A DNA stretch of 64,000 nt from Methanosalsum zhilinae DSM 4017 (GTDB lineage Archaea > Halobacteriota > Methanosarcinia > Methanosarcinales > Methanosarcinaceae): positions 536,103 to 600,102 of the forward strand of contig NC_015676.1 in assembly GCF_000217995.1 (NCBI RefSeq), given 5' to 3'. Position 1 is the stretch's first letter. Every line of letters starts with the position of its first letter. A model generated the notes under the pieces. It was not told where the DNA came from, searched no databases, and saw nothing but the letters and a program-made list of their open reading frames with translations. Below, piece after piece: positions 35,601 through 45,344 of this stretch. Both the position numbers and the translations under genes were made by a program.

Positions 35601-37919
35601 ATGACAACGGTTGTAATCACTGAGAAGAACAGGGCTGCTGAGCAGATAGCCCGGATACTAAGTAATGGAAAATATAAGCGTATCAGGATTGAGAGTATTC
35701 CTGTTTATGAATTTAGTTCCGGAAACCAATCATGGAAGATCATGGGGTTGGCAGGACATATTATGGGCTATGATTACCCTTCTGCCTACAAAGACTGGAG
35801 AGCTGTTGATCCTGGAACTTTACTGGATATAGAACCTGAAAAAAAGGTATTAAAGGAGGAATATGCTAGTGTTATCAGAAAGCTTGCAAACGAAGCTTCA
35901 GAAATAATCCTTGCGTGTGACTATGATAGGGAAGGTGAAAACATAGGTTTTGAAGCTAAGGATATTGCCTCAAAGGTGTCAGATGTTTCTTTTAAAAGGG
36001 CAAAATTTTCTTCACTTTCTCCGGAAGAGATTAACAGGGCCTTCAATTCACTTGTTGAACCGGATGTAAATATGGCAATGGCTGCTGAAGCACGCCAGAT
36101 TCTGGATTTGAAAATGGGAGTTGCATTTACCCGTTTTATAACACTTTCTGTCAGGGAATATGTAAGGACAAAAAAGATACTTTCTGTTGGTCCCTGTCAG
36201 AGTCCAACATGTGGCTTTGTTTATGAAAGGGAGCGCACCATCAGAGATTTCAAACCCACTGATTTCTGGAAGATAGAAGCTCTCTTTAATTCAGGAGAAA
36301 CCAATTTTCCAGGGTCCCACAGGAAAGGAAAGATCTTTAACAAAGATGAAGCAATGAGCGTTTATAGGAAGATCAAAGACTGTAGCAGTGGATCAATATG
36401 TGAGAGGAATGTAAAGGAATCCTCTGTTAATCCCCCAAACCCGCTTAATACAAATGAACTTCTCAAAAGAGGATCTAATTTTCTGGGAATCAGTCCTGAA
36501 AATACACTGAAGATAGCTGAAGACCTTTATCTTGCAGGATTTATCAGTTATCCCAGGACAGAAACAAATAAGTACAGCAAGGAATTTAAATTCGCAGAAA
36601 TTATTGATGAGTTCAGGAATGGACATTACAATGATTGTGTATCACTTCTCCCGGGTGATATCCATCCAAAAAACGGAAAAAAAGATTCTCATGACCATCC
36701 TCCGATATATCCAATAAAGTCCGCATCAAAGAAGGATGTCATGAAACTATCTGAGAATCCTGATTACTGGAATATATATGATCTTATTGTGCGCCATTTT
36801 TTTGCAAATCTCATGCCTCCGGCAATTTTTGAAAAAACCCATCTAGCTGTTCTTGTAAAAGATGAGATATTTGATTCAAAGGGTTCTGTTATGAAGGATG
36901 CCGGATGGATGCAGGTATATCCTTTTGAGAAAAGCAGTGATAAACTACTACCCCGCCTTCAAATGGGTGATGGTGTAAATATTGAGGAAATATCATGCAA
37001 TATGTCCCAGACCACTCCTCCAAAAAAGCTGACCGAAGCTGAACTTCTGACATTGATGGAACATAATGGAATTGGAACCAAGGCAACAGCTTCTGGACAT
37101 ATAGAAACAAATAAAAAAAGAGGCTATTTTGAAAACAGGGGTAAGACCGTATCTATTATGGACCGGGGTTTTGTTTTAATGGATGCATTAAATGAATCCG
37201 TTCCCTCTGTCATTAAACCGGAAGTACGTGCACGTATTGAATCACTCATACAGGATGTTGAATCCGGGAATATGGATATTGATTCTGCTGTTCTTGAAGG
37301 GACAGATCTGATTAAAAAGATGTACTCTTGTCTTAGTGAAGGTAAAGACAGGCTGGCAAGCAAGGTAGTTGCAGCCATATCTGATGAAGCTGCACAGGAA
37401 GACAAAAAAAATTTCATAGGATATTGTTCCCAGTGCAACAGAATATTGAAAATAATAAAGACAGATAATGGGAGGTTTGTAGGGTGTACTGGCTATCCCC
37501 AATGCAAAAATACATACCCTCTTCCTAGAAAGGGTGCATTGTCAATTCTTAGAAGCAGTGAATGCAGGAGGGGTGGCGCTGCAGTCATAAAGGTTGGTAA
37601 AAAATACCACTGGGCAGTTGGTATTGGACCATGTTTTACATGTGAGTTTGAAAAAGAGTGCTTTCCTCCTGAAATTATAGGGGATTGTCCTGAATGTGAT
37701 GGGAGTATGTTTGTGATACAGACGGAAAAATCACGTTTTCTTGGGTGTACTAAGAGATGTGGCTATACTCAATCTCTGCCGGATAAAGGCAGGCTTACCA
37801 TAAATGAGGATAAGTGTGAGAACTGTGGATGGAATATCCTCAGAGTTAAAGAAATGAAAAAGGACGCACTTGTTATTTGTATTAACAGGAAATGTAAAAA
37901 AAGATACAATAAATGTTAA
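35601..37919 (+). CDS. topA: DNA topoisomerase I (type IA)
   Basis: A 772-residue type IA topoisomerase. An N-terminal Toprim domain carries ACDYDREGENIGFEAKDI, and the active-site tyrosine is in FISYPRTETNKY (about Tyr317). Three or four C-terminal zinc ribbons follow (CSQCNRILKI...CTGYPQCKN, CFTCEFEKEC, CPECDGSMFV, CENCGWNI). It relaxes negative supercoils by single-strand passage. ATG 35601 gives the standard archaeal start MTTVVITEKNRAAEQIARIL; a TTG 12 bases earlier is less likely. Confidence 0.96.
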   Translation: MTTVVITEKNRAAEQIARILSNGKYKRIRIESIPVYEFSSGNQSWKIMGLAGHIMGYDYPSAYKDWRAVDPGTLLDIEPEKKVLKEEYASVIRKLANEASEIILACDYDREGENIGFEAKDIASKVSDVSFKRAKFSSLSPEEINRAFNSLVEPDVNMAMAAEARQILDLKMGVAFTRFITLSVREYVRTKKILSVGPCQSPTCGFVYERERTIRDFKPTDFWKIEALFNSGETNFPGSHRKGKIFNKDEAMSVYRKIKDCSSGSICERNVKESSVNPPNPLNTNELLKRGSNFLGISPENTLKIAEDLYLAGFISYPRTETNKYSKEFKFAEIIDEFRNGHYNDCVSLLPGDIHPKNGKKDSHDHPPIYPIKSASKKDVMKLSENPDYWNIYDLIVRHFFANLMPPAIFEKTHLAVLVKDEIFDSKGSVMKDAGWMQVYPFEKSSDKLLPRLQMGDGVNIEEISCNMSQTTPPKKLTEAELLTLMEHNGIGTKATASGHIETNKKRGYFENRGKTVSIMDRGFVLMDALNESVPSVIKPEVRARIESLIQDVESGNMDIDSAVLEGTDLIKKMYSCLSEGKDRLASKVVAAISDEAAQEDKKNFIGYCSQCNRILKIIKTDNGRFVGCTGYPQCKNTYPLPRKGALSILRSSECRRGGAAVIKVGKKYHWAVGIGPCFTCEFEKECFPPEIIGDCPECDGSMFVIQTEKSRFLGCTKRCGYTQSLPDKGRLTINEDKCENCGWNILRVKEMKKDALVICINRKCKKRYNKC

Positions 37920-37981
37920 AATATGTTTTATCAGTTATATTAGCGATGGATTTATATATTTATACGTCATAATATTGTTCG

Positions 37982-38090
37982 TATAAAGACGAAGGGACTT
38001 ATGAGTCTGATAAGCCTTTTTTACACCCATAAAAGAGCAAAATCCCTTCTTTACCTCCTACACCCAACCCATCATTGTCTCTTCGTCTTA
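37982..38090 (+). ncRNA. candidate structured small RNA
   Basis: Behind a TATA element (TTTATATAT, 37951-37959) the expected start near 37981 is followed at once by AAGACGAAGGGAC (37986-37998). This pairs over 13 bp (one G-U) with GTCTCTTCGTCTT (38077-38089), closing a domain of about 104 bases. Inside, CTTAT/ATAAG (37998-38002/38010-38014) makes a hairpin, and GAAGGGA can alternatively pair with TCCCTTC at 38043-38049. No plausible gene uses the region and no plus-strand gene follows for several kb. It could instead be a processed topA 3' end or a convergent terminator. Confidence 0.35.
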
Positions 38091-38108
38091 AATACATATT
38101 ACAAGAAT

Positions 38109-38645
38109 TCATTCATTCTTTTTCAGAGAATATTTTTCATAGTAAACCAGCTCCTCAAGAGGCTTTCTTGCAGAGGTACGGTCTTTTTCAACTGGATAAC
38201 CTATGGCAATTATAGCCATCAATTCCAGTGATGAAGGAGCATCCAGAACCTCATTGACCTTCTCCTTCTGGTTAAGTATTTCACCAAGCCAGACTGAGCC
38301 TGTTCCCAGTTCAACAGAAGCAAGGAGCATATTCTGGATAGCAGCACCTATTGCCTGCACATCTTTCACATAATTATAGCTTGAATCCTGATCAAGGAAA
38401 ATGGCTATTAAAAGAGGTGCATTCTTTACAACATCAGTATAATGTGTTAACTTTGAAAGCTTTTCGATCGTATTATTGCTTTTTATTACCATGAATCTCC
38501 AGGGCTGATTGTTCAGCCCTGAAGGTGCCCACCTGCCAGCTTCAAGTATCTGCTCTACGACTACATCATCTATTTCTTTTTCCTTGAATTCTCTGACACT
38601 TCTTCTTGACAGGATTGTATCAATTGTTCCGGTCAATTTCAGCAC
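38109..38645 (-). CDS. nitroreductase family FMN protein
   Basis: A 178-residue nitroreductase-fold protein. The FMN-binding start RRSVREFKEKEIDD, AGRWAPSGLNNQPWRFMVI and the C-terminal AIIAIGYPVEKD match the family. It probably works as a dimeric NAD(P)H-dependent reductase, but the physiological acceptor is unknown. Translation starts at GTG 38645, with AGAGGAT upstream. It is the last gene downstream of ilvC on the minus strand, 27 bases away, and may be cotranscribed with the branched-chain amino acid genes. Confidence 0.9.
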   Translation of the reverse strand: MLKLTGTIDTILSRRSVREFKEKEIDDVVVEQILEAGRWAPSGLNNQPWRFMVIKSNNTIEKLSKLTHYTDVVKNAPLLIAIFLDQDSSYNYVKDVQAIGAAIQNMLLASVELGTGSVWLGEILNQKEKVNEVLDAPSSLELMAIIAIGYPVEKDRTSARKPLEELVYYEKYSLKKNE

Positions 38646-38672
38646 ATCCTCTAGGTTATAGCAGATATCCCA

Positions 38673-39680
38673 TCAGTCTTCATTAAGTTCACTGTTAAGC
38701 CACGGCATTTTAGCCCGCAGGTCTTTTCCAACCAGTTCAATTGGATGTTCGCGTTCCTGTCTCTCCATTGAAGTTAATACCGGGTTGTTAACCTTTCCTT
38801 CAAGAACGAATTCTCTGGCAAATTCTCCATTCTGGATTCTTTCCAGTGCCTCATACATAGCTTCACGGGATAGTTCATTGATCACCTTTGGACCAACTGT
38901 AAGGCCGCCGTATTCTGCTGTGTTGGATACTGAGTACCACATTTTTTCGAGCCCGCCTTCATGAATCAGGTCCACAATAAGCTTTAATTCGTGGAGGGTT
39001 TCAAAATATGCCATTTCCGGTTTATAACCAGCTTCCACAAGTACCTCAAATGACATCTTGATAAGAGACGCAACTCCACCACACAGATCAACCTGCTCTC
39101 CAAACAGATCAGTTTCAGTTTCTTCACGGAAGGTTGTTTCAAACACACCTGCTCTTGTACATCCGACTCCTTTTGCATGAGCAAGGGCCAGTTTATGGGC
39201 ATCACCAGTTGCATCCTGGTAGATTGCTATCAGGCCAGGAACTCCGGTTCCTTCCTTGAAAGTACGCCTTACAAGATGTCCGGGACTTTTTGGGGCCACC
39301 ATATATACATCTACATCTTCTGGAGGTATGATCTGATTGTAATGAATATTGAAGCCGTGGGAGAAGACAATTGCATTTCCTGATTCCAGATATGGCATGA
39401 TATCATTTTCATACACTCTGGACTGGACTTCGTCAGGCAGCAATATCTGAATAATATCTGCACTTTTGACGGCTTCAGGAACAGTCTTTACAGTAAGTCC
39501 ATCCTTTTCAGCCTGCTTCCAGCGTGCACTTCCCTTTCTAAGACCCACAATAACATTTATTCCTGAATCATGCAGGTTCTGTGCCTGTGCATGCCCCTGA
39601 CTACCATAACCCAGTACGGTTACCGTCTTATCCTTCAATACATCAAGATCTGCATCTTCATTATAATACATTTTGACCAT
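38673..39680 (-). CDS. ilvC: ketol-acid reductoisomerase
   Basis: A 335-residue class I KARI. The NADPH-binding loop is [19 protein letters not shown], followed by [13 protein letters not shown]. Downstream are the metal-binding [15 protein letters not shown] and [17 protein letters not shown]. It converts acetolactate and acetohydroxybutyrate to the dihydroxy acids in valine, leucine and isoleucine synthesis. GGAGG lies before the ATG. Confidence 0.97.
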   Translation of the reverse strand: MVKMYYNEDADLDVLKDKTVTVLGYGSQGHAQAQNLHDSGINVIVGLRKGSARWKQAEKDGLTVKTVPEAVKSADIIQILLPDEVQSRVYENDIMPYLESGNAIVFSHGFNIHYNQIIPPEDVDVYMVAPKSPGHLVRRTFKEGTGVPGLIAIYQDATGDAHKLALAHAKGVGCTRAGVFETTFREETETDLFGEQVDLCGGVASLIKMSFEVLVEAGYKPEMAYFETLHELKLIVDLIHEGGLEKMWYSVSNTAEYGGLTVGPKVINELSREAMYEALERIQNGEFAREFVLEGKVNNPVLTSMERQEREHPIELVGKDLRAKMPWLNSELNED

Positions 39681-39726
39681 ATGTTTTTACCTCCTTATAA
39701 AAAATAAAATTATAAATTAAATCAAT

Positions 39727-40212
39727 TCACACTTTTTTTGAACCTCTTGTAAGAGCTATTTTGCCTGTTCTTGCAAGCTCTTTAATTCCAAAAGGCCTTA
39801 ATAGCTTTTCAATTGCCTTTATTTTCTCTTCATCACCTGTAACTTCTATGATCAGGGATTTTGCTGATACATCTACTATTCTTGCTCTGAATATATCTAC
39901 GATCTGAATTATTTCCGATCTGCTATTTACATCAGCTGCTACCTTGATCAATGCAAGTTCACGACCAACGGATTCCCCGGATTCGATATCTGTGACACGA
40001 ATAACATCAATGAGCTTATTGAGCTGCTTGACCACCTGTTCAAGAACCTGATCATCACCTCTTACTACAATTGTCATTCTGGATATACTTGGATCCTCAG
40101 TAATTCCAACTGCAAGACTGTCTATATTATATCCTCTTCTTGAAAACAAACCTGCAACTCTTGTAAGTACCCCGTGCTTGTTTTCTACCAGAACTGCCAG
40201 TGTATGCTTCAT
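39727..40212 (-). CDS. ilvN: acetolactate synthase small (regulatory) subunit
   Basis: A 161-residue regulatory subunit. The N-terminal ACT domain ([19 protein letters not shown]) binds valine, and the C-terminal half ([18 protein letters not shown]) contacts the catalytic subunit. Its ATG overlaps the end of ilvB by four bases, so the two subunits are translationally coupled. Confidence 0.96.
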   Translation of the reverse strand: MKHTLAVLVENKHGVLTRVAGLFSRRGYNIDSLAVGITEDPSISRMTIVVRGDDQVLEQVVKQLNKLIDVIRVTDIESGESVGRELALIKVAADVNSRSEIIQIVDIFRARIVDVSAKSLIIEVTGDEEKIKAIEKLLRPFGIKELARTGKIALTRGSKKV

Positions 40213-41897
40213 TTTTTTACCTCAAGGTCCAGTATTTCATTGATTGCTGCTCCAGCAGGTACCATTGGAGATACATTTTCTTCACACTCTACAATAAAAT
40301 CAATCAAGGTGGGTCTCTTAGAAGCGATTGCTTTTTCTATTGCAGGGCGTACGTCTTCTGGTTTATCTACCCGGATACCAAGAGCCCCATATGCTTCTGC
40401 AAGTTTGACAAAATCCACGCTGTCTCTTATACATGTGGATGAATATCTTCTTCCAAAGAAGAGTTCCTGCCACTGTCTGACCATCCCAAGATAGCCATTG
40501 TTCAGGATTGCTATTATGACAGGAATATTATGGGAGACCACTGTTGCCAGCTCATGTGAGTTCATCTGGAATGACCCGTCACCTGCAATGTCAAACACGG
40601 TTTTATTCGGCATTCCAACCTTGGCACCAATAGCTGCAGGAAAACCGTATCCCATTGTACCAAGTCCTCCTGATGTCAGAAAAGTCCTTGGTTGGTTGTA
40701 TTTATAATACTGTGCAGCCCACATCTGGTGCTGACCTACCTCTGTTACGATGATTGCATCATTGCATGCTTCATGTATCTGCTCTATTATATATTGCGGC
40801 TTTAGAGACATATCTGTCATGTAATGAAGTGGATATTTTCTCTTCCATTCATCGATCTTATTTATCCAGTTCTGGGTACTGTTCTGTTCCATTACTTTTG
40901 TAAGTGCCTTCAGAACCCACTTTGCATCGCCTACAATAGGAATATTTACTTTCAGATTCTTTGATATTTCTGCAGGATCGATATCAATATGGATTATTTT
41001 CGCGTTTGGTGCAAATGATTCTATTTTACCTGTGACCCTGTCATCAAATCTTACACCTACCGCTATAAGCAGATCTGCTTCCTGTATTGCATAATTGGCG
41101 TATTTTGTTCCATGCATTCCAAGCATACCCAGGTATAGAGGGTGATCTCCAGGGAATGCTCCCATACCGGTCAGTGTGGTGGTGACCGGAATACTCCCCT
41201 TTTCTGCAAATTCCAGAAGCTCATCACTTGCATTTGAACATATAATGCCTCCTCCAGCATATATTACAGGCTGGGATGATTTGTTTATTTCATCTGCAGC
41301 TTTCCTGATCTGCTGGATATTACCTTTGTAGGTTGGCTTATAGCTTCTAAGCTCCACCTTTTCAGGATAGTAGAACTCAATTTCATCAGTAGTGATATCT
41401 TTTGGCAGGTCTATAAGCACCGGTCCGGGCCTTCCTGTTGAAGCTATATGAAATGCTTCTTTGACTATCCTTGGAAGATCTGCTACGTCCTGTACCAGGT
41501 AATTGTGCTTTGTTATTGGAAGGGTGATTCCGGTAATATTTGCTTCCTGAAACGCATCGTTTCCTATCATGGGGCTTGGGACCTGTCCTGTGATAGCAAC
41601 AATAGGCACTGAATCCATGTATGCTGTAGCGATTCCTGTAACCAGGTTTGTGGCTCCCGGACCTGATGTTGCAATACATACTCCAGTTTTTCCTGTTGCT
41701 CTGGCATATCCGTCTGCAGCATGTGCAGCGGACTGCTCGTGACGCACAAGTATATGTTTTATACTTGAATTGTACAACTCATCATATATTGGGAGTACTG
41801 CACCACCGGGATAACCGAATATGGTATCAACACCTTCTCTATACAGGCATTCTATAAGAGCACGAGCACCTGACATTTTATTATTTGAATCTCCCAT
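40209..41897 (-). CDS. ilvB: acetolactate synthase large subunit
   Basis: A 562-residue thiamine diphosphate enzyme. The catalytic glutamate is in [19 protein letters not shown] (near residue 47), the ThDP-metal motif is [18 protein letters not shown] with [13 protein letters not shown], and the central FAD-binding domain has YAGGGIIC and [11 protein letters not shown]. It makes acetolactate from pyruvate. It is about 75 bases downstream of the isopropylmalate/citramalate synthase gene. Confidence 0.97.
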   Translation of the reverse strand: MGDSNNKMSGARALIECLYREGVDTIFGYPGGAVLPIYDELYNSSIKHILVRHEQSAAHAADGYARATGKTGVCIATSGPGATNLVTGIATAYMDSVPIVAITGQVPSPMIGNDAFQEANITGITLPITKHNYLVQDVADLPRIVKEAFHIASTGRPGPVLIDLPKDITTDEIEFYYPEKVELRSYKPTYKGNIQQIRKAADEINKSSQPVIYAGGGIICSNASDELLEFAEKGSIPVTTTLTGMGAFPGDHPLYLGMLGMHGTKYANYAIQEADLLIAVGVRFDDRVTGKIESFAPNAKIIHIDIDPAEISKNLKVNIPIVGDAKWVLKALTKVMEQNSTQNWINKIDEWKRKYPLHYMTDMSLKPQYIIEQIHEACNDAIIVTEVGQHQMWAAQYYKYNQPRTFLTSGGLGTMGYGFPAAIGAKVGMPNKTVFDIAGDGSFQMNSHELATVVSHNIPVIIAILNNGYLGMVRQWQELFFGRRYSSTCIRDSVDFVKLAEAYGALGIRVDKPEDVRPAIEKAIASKRPTLIDFIVECEENVSPMVPAGAAINEILDLEVKK

Positions 41898-41971
41898 GCT
41901 AATCTTCCCTTGAATTTATCTATAATTATCCTATCTAATTAACTTAAAGCTCATTTGTTCCAGACTAATGA

Positions 41972-43453
41972 TCATTCCTGCATCAGCTGATTTATTCCGT
42001 TCAAGACAGCTTCAACAGAAGCCATGATTATATCTGTTCGTGCACCTCTGGAAGTTACCATCCTGCCATCTTTTGACAATTTGACAATCACTTCCACCAG
42101 AGCATCAGTGCCACCGGTTATAGCATCTACATGATACTCTTCCAGTTGAATATCTGCAACCCCTGCAATTGCTTTTTTGATGGCATTAATTGCAGCATCC
42201 ACAGGTCCGTCACCAATTCCTGCTTCAACGACATTATCACCATTAAGCCTGAGCTTTACAGATGCTGTAGGGGTTATCTTATTTCCGGAAACCACTGTAA
42301 ATTCTTCAAGATTTACTTTCGATTCACGATATATTTCCAGAACAGTTTCTGCAATGGACTGTAGATCTGAATCTGTTATTTTTTTACCGTGGTCTCCCAG
42401 TTCTTTGACTCTGGATACAATCTCATTAAGTTGTGATGCATCTGCTTCAAGTCCAAGCTCCTTCAGGGCAAGTGTCACGGAGCTTTTACCTGCATGTTTG
42501 CCAAGGACTACTTTTCTCTGCCTGCCGATCATTTCGGGTTTCATAGGTTCGTATGTAGAAGTGTCTGCAATGAGTCCATGAACATGTATCCCTGCTTCAT
42601 GTGTGAATGCATTTGCACCGACCAGTGACTTGTTGACTGCAACTGCAATACCTGTCAGGCGGCTTACCAATCTTGATACTTTGTATATCTCATCACACTT
42701 TATACCTGTATTGTACCTGTAAAGCCATTCAAGAGCCATTACAACTTCCTCAAAAGATGTATTTCCAGCTCTCTCACCAATTCCGTTTATTGTCATATGG
42801 GCTTCCTGTGCACCGTTTCTTAGTGCAGAGAGTGTGTTGGATACTGCCAGACCGAAATCATCATGGCAGTGTATAGCTACAGGTACACTGAGGGAGGATG
42901 AAAGATCCTTAAATATCGTCCCTGTTTTTTCAGGAACCAGCAGACCTACAGTATCACAGAAGCATATTCTGTCCGCTCCTGCATCAATTCCACTGGTATA
43001 GAGGGATTTGAGAAAATCAAGATCTGCTCTGGATGCATCTTCCCCGCTTAACTCCACAATCAGTCCGTGATCCTTTGCATACTCTGTGACATCCATTGCC
43101 ATCCGGCGCACAGTTTCACGGTCCTTTCTAAGCTTTACATTTATATGGAGATCGGATACAGGTACGACCAGATGTATTGAATCCACATCACATTCCAGTG
43201 CGTAATCTACATCAGGTTTCATGACCCTGCAGTAACTACATATCTCCGCATTCAGACCTTCAGCAGTTATTGCTTTAATTGATTCTCTTTCTCCTGCGGA
43301 AGTAATGGCTGATCCGGCTTCAATAGTAGATATCCCCAGATCATCCAGCTTTTGTGCGATCAGAAGCTTTTCCTCAGTTGAGAGTGCAACACCAGGTGTT
43401 TGCTCACCATCTCTTAGTGTAGTATCCAGAAAACGTATATTTTGGAATAATAT
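41972..43453 (-). CDS. 2-isopropylmalate / (R)-citramalate synthase family enzyme, non-canonical start
   Basis: About 493 residues. The DRE-TIM barrel opens with IRFLDTTLRDGEQTPGVAL, the family's acyl-binding and metal site. It continues with CDTVGLLVPE, HCHDDFGLAVSNT, NGIGERAGNTS and the HEAGIHVHG metal ligands, and a C-terminal regulatory LeuA-type domain (PTASVKLRLNG, EYHVDAITGGTDALVEV). The family makes isopropylmalate or citramalate; sequence does not settle which. The catalytic N-terminus has no ATG, GTG or TTG. The frame opens just after TGA (43460-43462), GTGAGGG overlaps it, and the nearest start-like codons are ATT 43456 and ATA 43453. The first ATG (43222) would remove the active site. 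Confidence 0.88.
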   Translation of the reverse strand: MLFQNIRFLDTTLRDGEQTPGVALSTEEKLLIAQKLDDLGISTIEAGSAITSAGERESIKAITAEGLNAEICSYCRVMKPDVDYALECDVDSIHLVVPVSDLHINVKLRKDRETVRRMAMDVTEYAKDHGLIVELSGEDASRADLDFLKSLYTSGIDAGADRICFCDTVGLLVPEKTGTIFKDLSSSLSVPVAIHCHDDFGLAVSNTLSALRNGAQEAHMTINGIGERAGNTSFEEVVMALEWLYRYNTGIKCDEIYKVSRLVSRLTGIAVAVNKSLVGANAFTHEAGIHVHGLIADTSTYEPMKPEMIGRQRKVVLGKHAGKSSVTLALKELGLEADASQLNEIVSRVKELGDHGKKITDSDLQSIAETVLEIYRESKVNLEEFTVVSGNKITPTASVKLRLNGDNVVEAGIGDGPVDAAINAIKKAIAGVADIQLEEYHVDAITGGTDALVEVIVKLSKDGRMVTSRGARTDIIMASVEAVLNGINQLMQE

Positions 43454-43568
43454 AATCCCTCACATTTTTTTTATTGATATAGAATGTACTATCTCTGACA
43501 CAACTATATTAGATATATGTAACGATACATACCGCTGGATACATCATGCCATTATTGCATTGATAGTT

Positions 43569-43616
43569 GACTGTTCGGATACTTCCTTTTTAGTGCTGTT
43601 TATATCACGAACAGTC
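43569..43616 (-). promoter_or_regulatory. inverted repeat in the leader of the branched-chain amino acid operon
   Basis: Read on the minus strand, GACTGTTCG (43616-43608) and CGAACAGTC (43577-43569) form a perfect 9-bp inverted repeat, 30 bases apart. A TATA-like CATATAAAT lies just upstream at about 43627-43636, so one arm falls near the expected start site. It may be a pair of operator half-sites or a leader stem. Confidence 0.45.
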
Positions 43617-43650
43617 TATTTTCCAATTTATATGATACACTGCTGTAAAT

Positions 43651-44706
43651 TCAAAGGTAAGTGTCAATATTTTCAATTGCTTTTACTACAAGTTCCACAC
43701 ATGAGCTGAGATCTTCCATGCTGATAACTTCAACAGGTGAATGGATGTATCTTGTAGGTACGCTTACAACACCAGAAGGGATCCCTTCTTTTGTAAGGTG
43801 TATGGCTGTGGCATCGGTTGTTCCTCCATCTGCTACATCGAGCTGGTAAGGAATATTGTGCTGTCGGGCAGTCTCTTTTAACCACTTTATTACTCCCTGG
43901 TCTGCAATAAGGCCTCTTCCTGCTGCGTCCACAATGGTGATGGCAGGTCCCTTCCCTACCTCAATTGCAGAGTCCTTTTTATCAATCCCTGGATAATCTC
44001 CTGAAATTGTTGTTTCAGTTATAATGGCAACATCCGGATTCAGGCCAAAAGCAGATACTTTTGCACCTTTTAAGCCGACTTCTTCCTGTACCGTACCCAC
44101 GGCATGGACCGTAACATTCAGTTCCATTCTCGAGATTTCTTTCATTACCTGAATTACCATTGCTACACCAGCCCTGTCGTCAAAGGCCTTACCTGTTACA
44201 CGGTTGTTTTCAAGGGCTGCAAATTCTCTGTCAACTGAAATTGGTGAACCGACCTCTACTCCAAGCTTTTCTGCTTCTTCTTTGCTTGTCACTCCAATAT
44301 CAATAAACATGTCTTCAGCTTTTGGAGGTTTTTTTCTCTCTTCCTCTTTCATTACATGAGGTGGTTTGCATCCCACCACGCCTTTGACAGGTCCGTTAAC
44401 CGTGTGGACAATCACTCTCTGACTGTGGATAGTGGGATCAAACCATCCTCCGATTTTAACGAATCTCAAAAATCCGTTTTCATCTATGTACTTGACCATA
44501 AGACCAATCTCATCCATATGTGCTGCAATCATTACCGATGGACCGGAACCATAGCTTGTTGCTATGAGATTTCCCATTTTGTCTGTACGTATCTCATCTG
44601 CATATTCGCGCAGTTCATCTTCCATAACCGTTCTGACATTGCCTTCATACCCTGATATACCATGGGTGTTGGATAGTTTCTCTAATAATTTCTGAAGATC
44701 TTTCAT
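43651..44706 (-). CDS. M42 family metallopeptidase (TET aminopeptidase-like)
   Basis: A 351-residue M42 peptidase. The metal ligands and catalytic residues are visible as AAHMDEIGLMV, GKAFDDRAGVAM, VQEEVGLKGAK and the C-terminal PTRYIHSPVEVI. M42 enzymes of archaea form dodecameric tetrahedral (TET) aminopeptidases that trim peptides from the proteasome. Specificity cannot be read from sequence. It lies upstream of the isopropylmalate-synthase-family gene on the same strand, but 190 bases with promoter-like sequence separate them. Confidence 0.93.
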   Translation of the reverse strand: MKDLQKLLEKLSNTHGISGYEGNVRTVMEDELREYADEIRTDKMGNLIATSYGSGPSVMIAAHMDEIGLMVKYIDENGFLRFVKIGGWFDPTIHSQRVIVHTVNGPVKGVVGCKPPHVMKEEERKKPPKAEDMFIDIGVTSKEEAEKLGVEVGSPISVDREFAALENNRVTGKAFDDRAGVAMVIQVMKEISRMELNVTVHAVGTVQEEVGLKGAKVSAFGLNPDVAIITETTISGDYPGIDKKDSAIEVGKGPAITIVDAAGRGLIADQGVIKWLKETARQHNIPYQLDVADGGTTDATAIHLTKEGIPSGVVSVPTRYIHSPVEVISMEDLSSCVELVVKAIENIDTYL

Positions 44707-44919
44707 TATTTATCAACTCATGTATGTTCAGTGGTGTTGTATTGGGCTGGTTGTTAATAAATAATACGTAAAACAGTCTACTAATAAAAGATCTGATCTA
44801 TTTGCCAGTAACTAATCTGGAAATGTATATGTATAAATAAATGATAATCTTCCACTTAACATAATGCATTATTAAATGTGCGGTAAAAACCTGCAATAAC
44901 TAAAAACGGTTGGTTGTAT

Positions 44920-45282
44920 ATGGATCATTTTGCACAAAGAACCAAATCAAACATATATGGTATTAAAGGGAGAAACAATATATTTTCCTGGAAAGGACTT
45001 GGCATCCATCTAAAATACCGGGATCGTGTTGGAAAATGTGTAAGATATGATAGCTGCCAGAGTGGCAGAAAATCATTTCAATGCATGTATTCAATAAAAA
45101 AACACGATGCTATGTATCTTCTTGAATCTGAATTCAGCATCAATGCGGATATTTCTGAAAAGATAATCTATACCCTGATTGAATATGGATGGGCGCATGT
45201 ACTTAGATGCAGCCTTCAAAAAGGTGGAGAGGATGTCTTCAGTGAAGATTCTGTGATGCTGCTTTTTGATGAATATCTCTAA
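44920..45282 (+). CDS. uncharacterised small protein
   Basis: A 120-residue soluble protein with no recognised family. The first part is basic and aromatic (GLGIHLKYRDRVGKCVRYD) with three cysteines (CVRYDSC, SFQC). The second part is acidic and helical (FSINADISEKIIYTLIEYGW). The ATG at 44920 is preferred over TTG 44914. It stands alone, divergent from the M42 peptidase and 62 bases before purA. Coding is supported by length and codon pattern only. Confidence 0.55.
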   Translation: MDHFAQRTKSNIYGIKGRNNIFSWKGLGIHLKYRDRVGKCVRYDSCQSGRKSFQCMYSIKKHDAMYLLESEFSINADISEKIIYTLIEYGWAHVLRCSLQKGGEDVFSEDSVMLLFDEYL

Positions 45283-45314
45283 AAGCATTTGTTCCGTTTT
45301 CTAAAACAAAAAAT

Positions 45315-45327
45315 TATTAAATATAAA
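45315..45327 (+). promoter_or_regulatory. TATA box of purA, probable leaderless transcript
   Basis: TATTAAATATAAA lies about 24 bases before the purA ATG (45345), the normal distance from TATA to the start site. There is no ribosome binding site before the ATG, which fits a leaderless or nearly leaderless mRNA. Confidence 0.5.
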
Positions 45328-45344
45328 GGTTAATCCATTCTTCC

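Noticed and set aside
38001-38231. Plus-strand frame of 76 codons after topA
   Set aside because: It runs antisense into the nitroreductase gene, has no recognisable motifs, and its composition follows the opposite strand.
41972-43222. ATG at 43222 as the start of the isopropylmalate/citramalate synthase
   Set aside because: The same frame continues upstream with the essential LDTTLRDGEQTPG active-site motif, so the ATG start would give a headless enzyme.
43305-43709. Plus-strand frame of 134 codons
   Set aside because: It lies antisense to the synthase N-terminus and its leader; the part over the gene mirrors the conserved minus-strand coding sequence.
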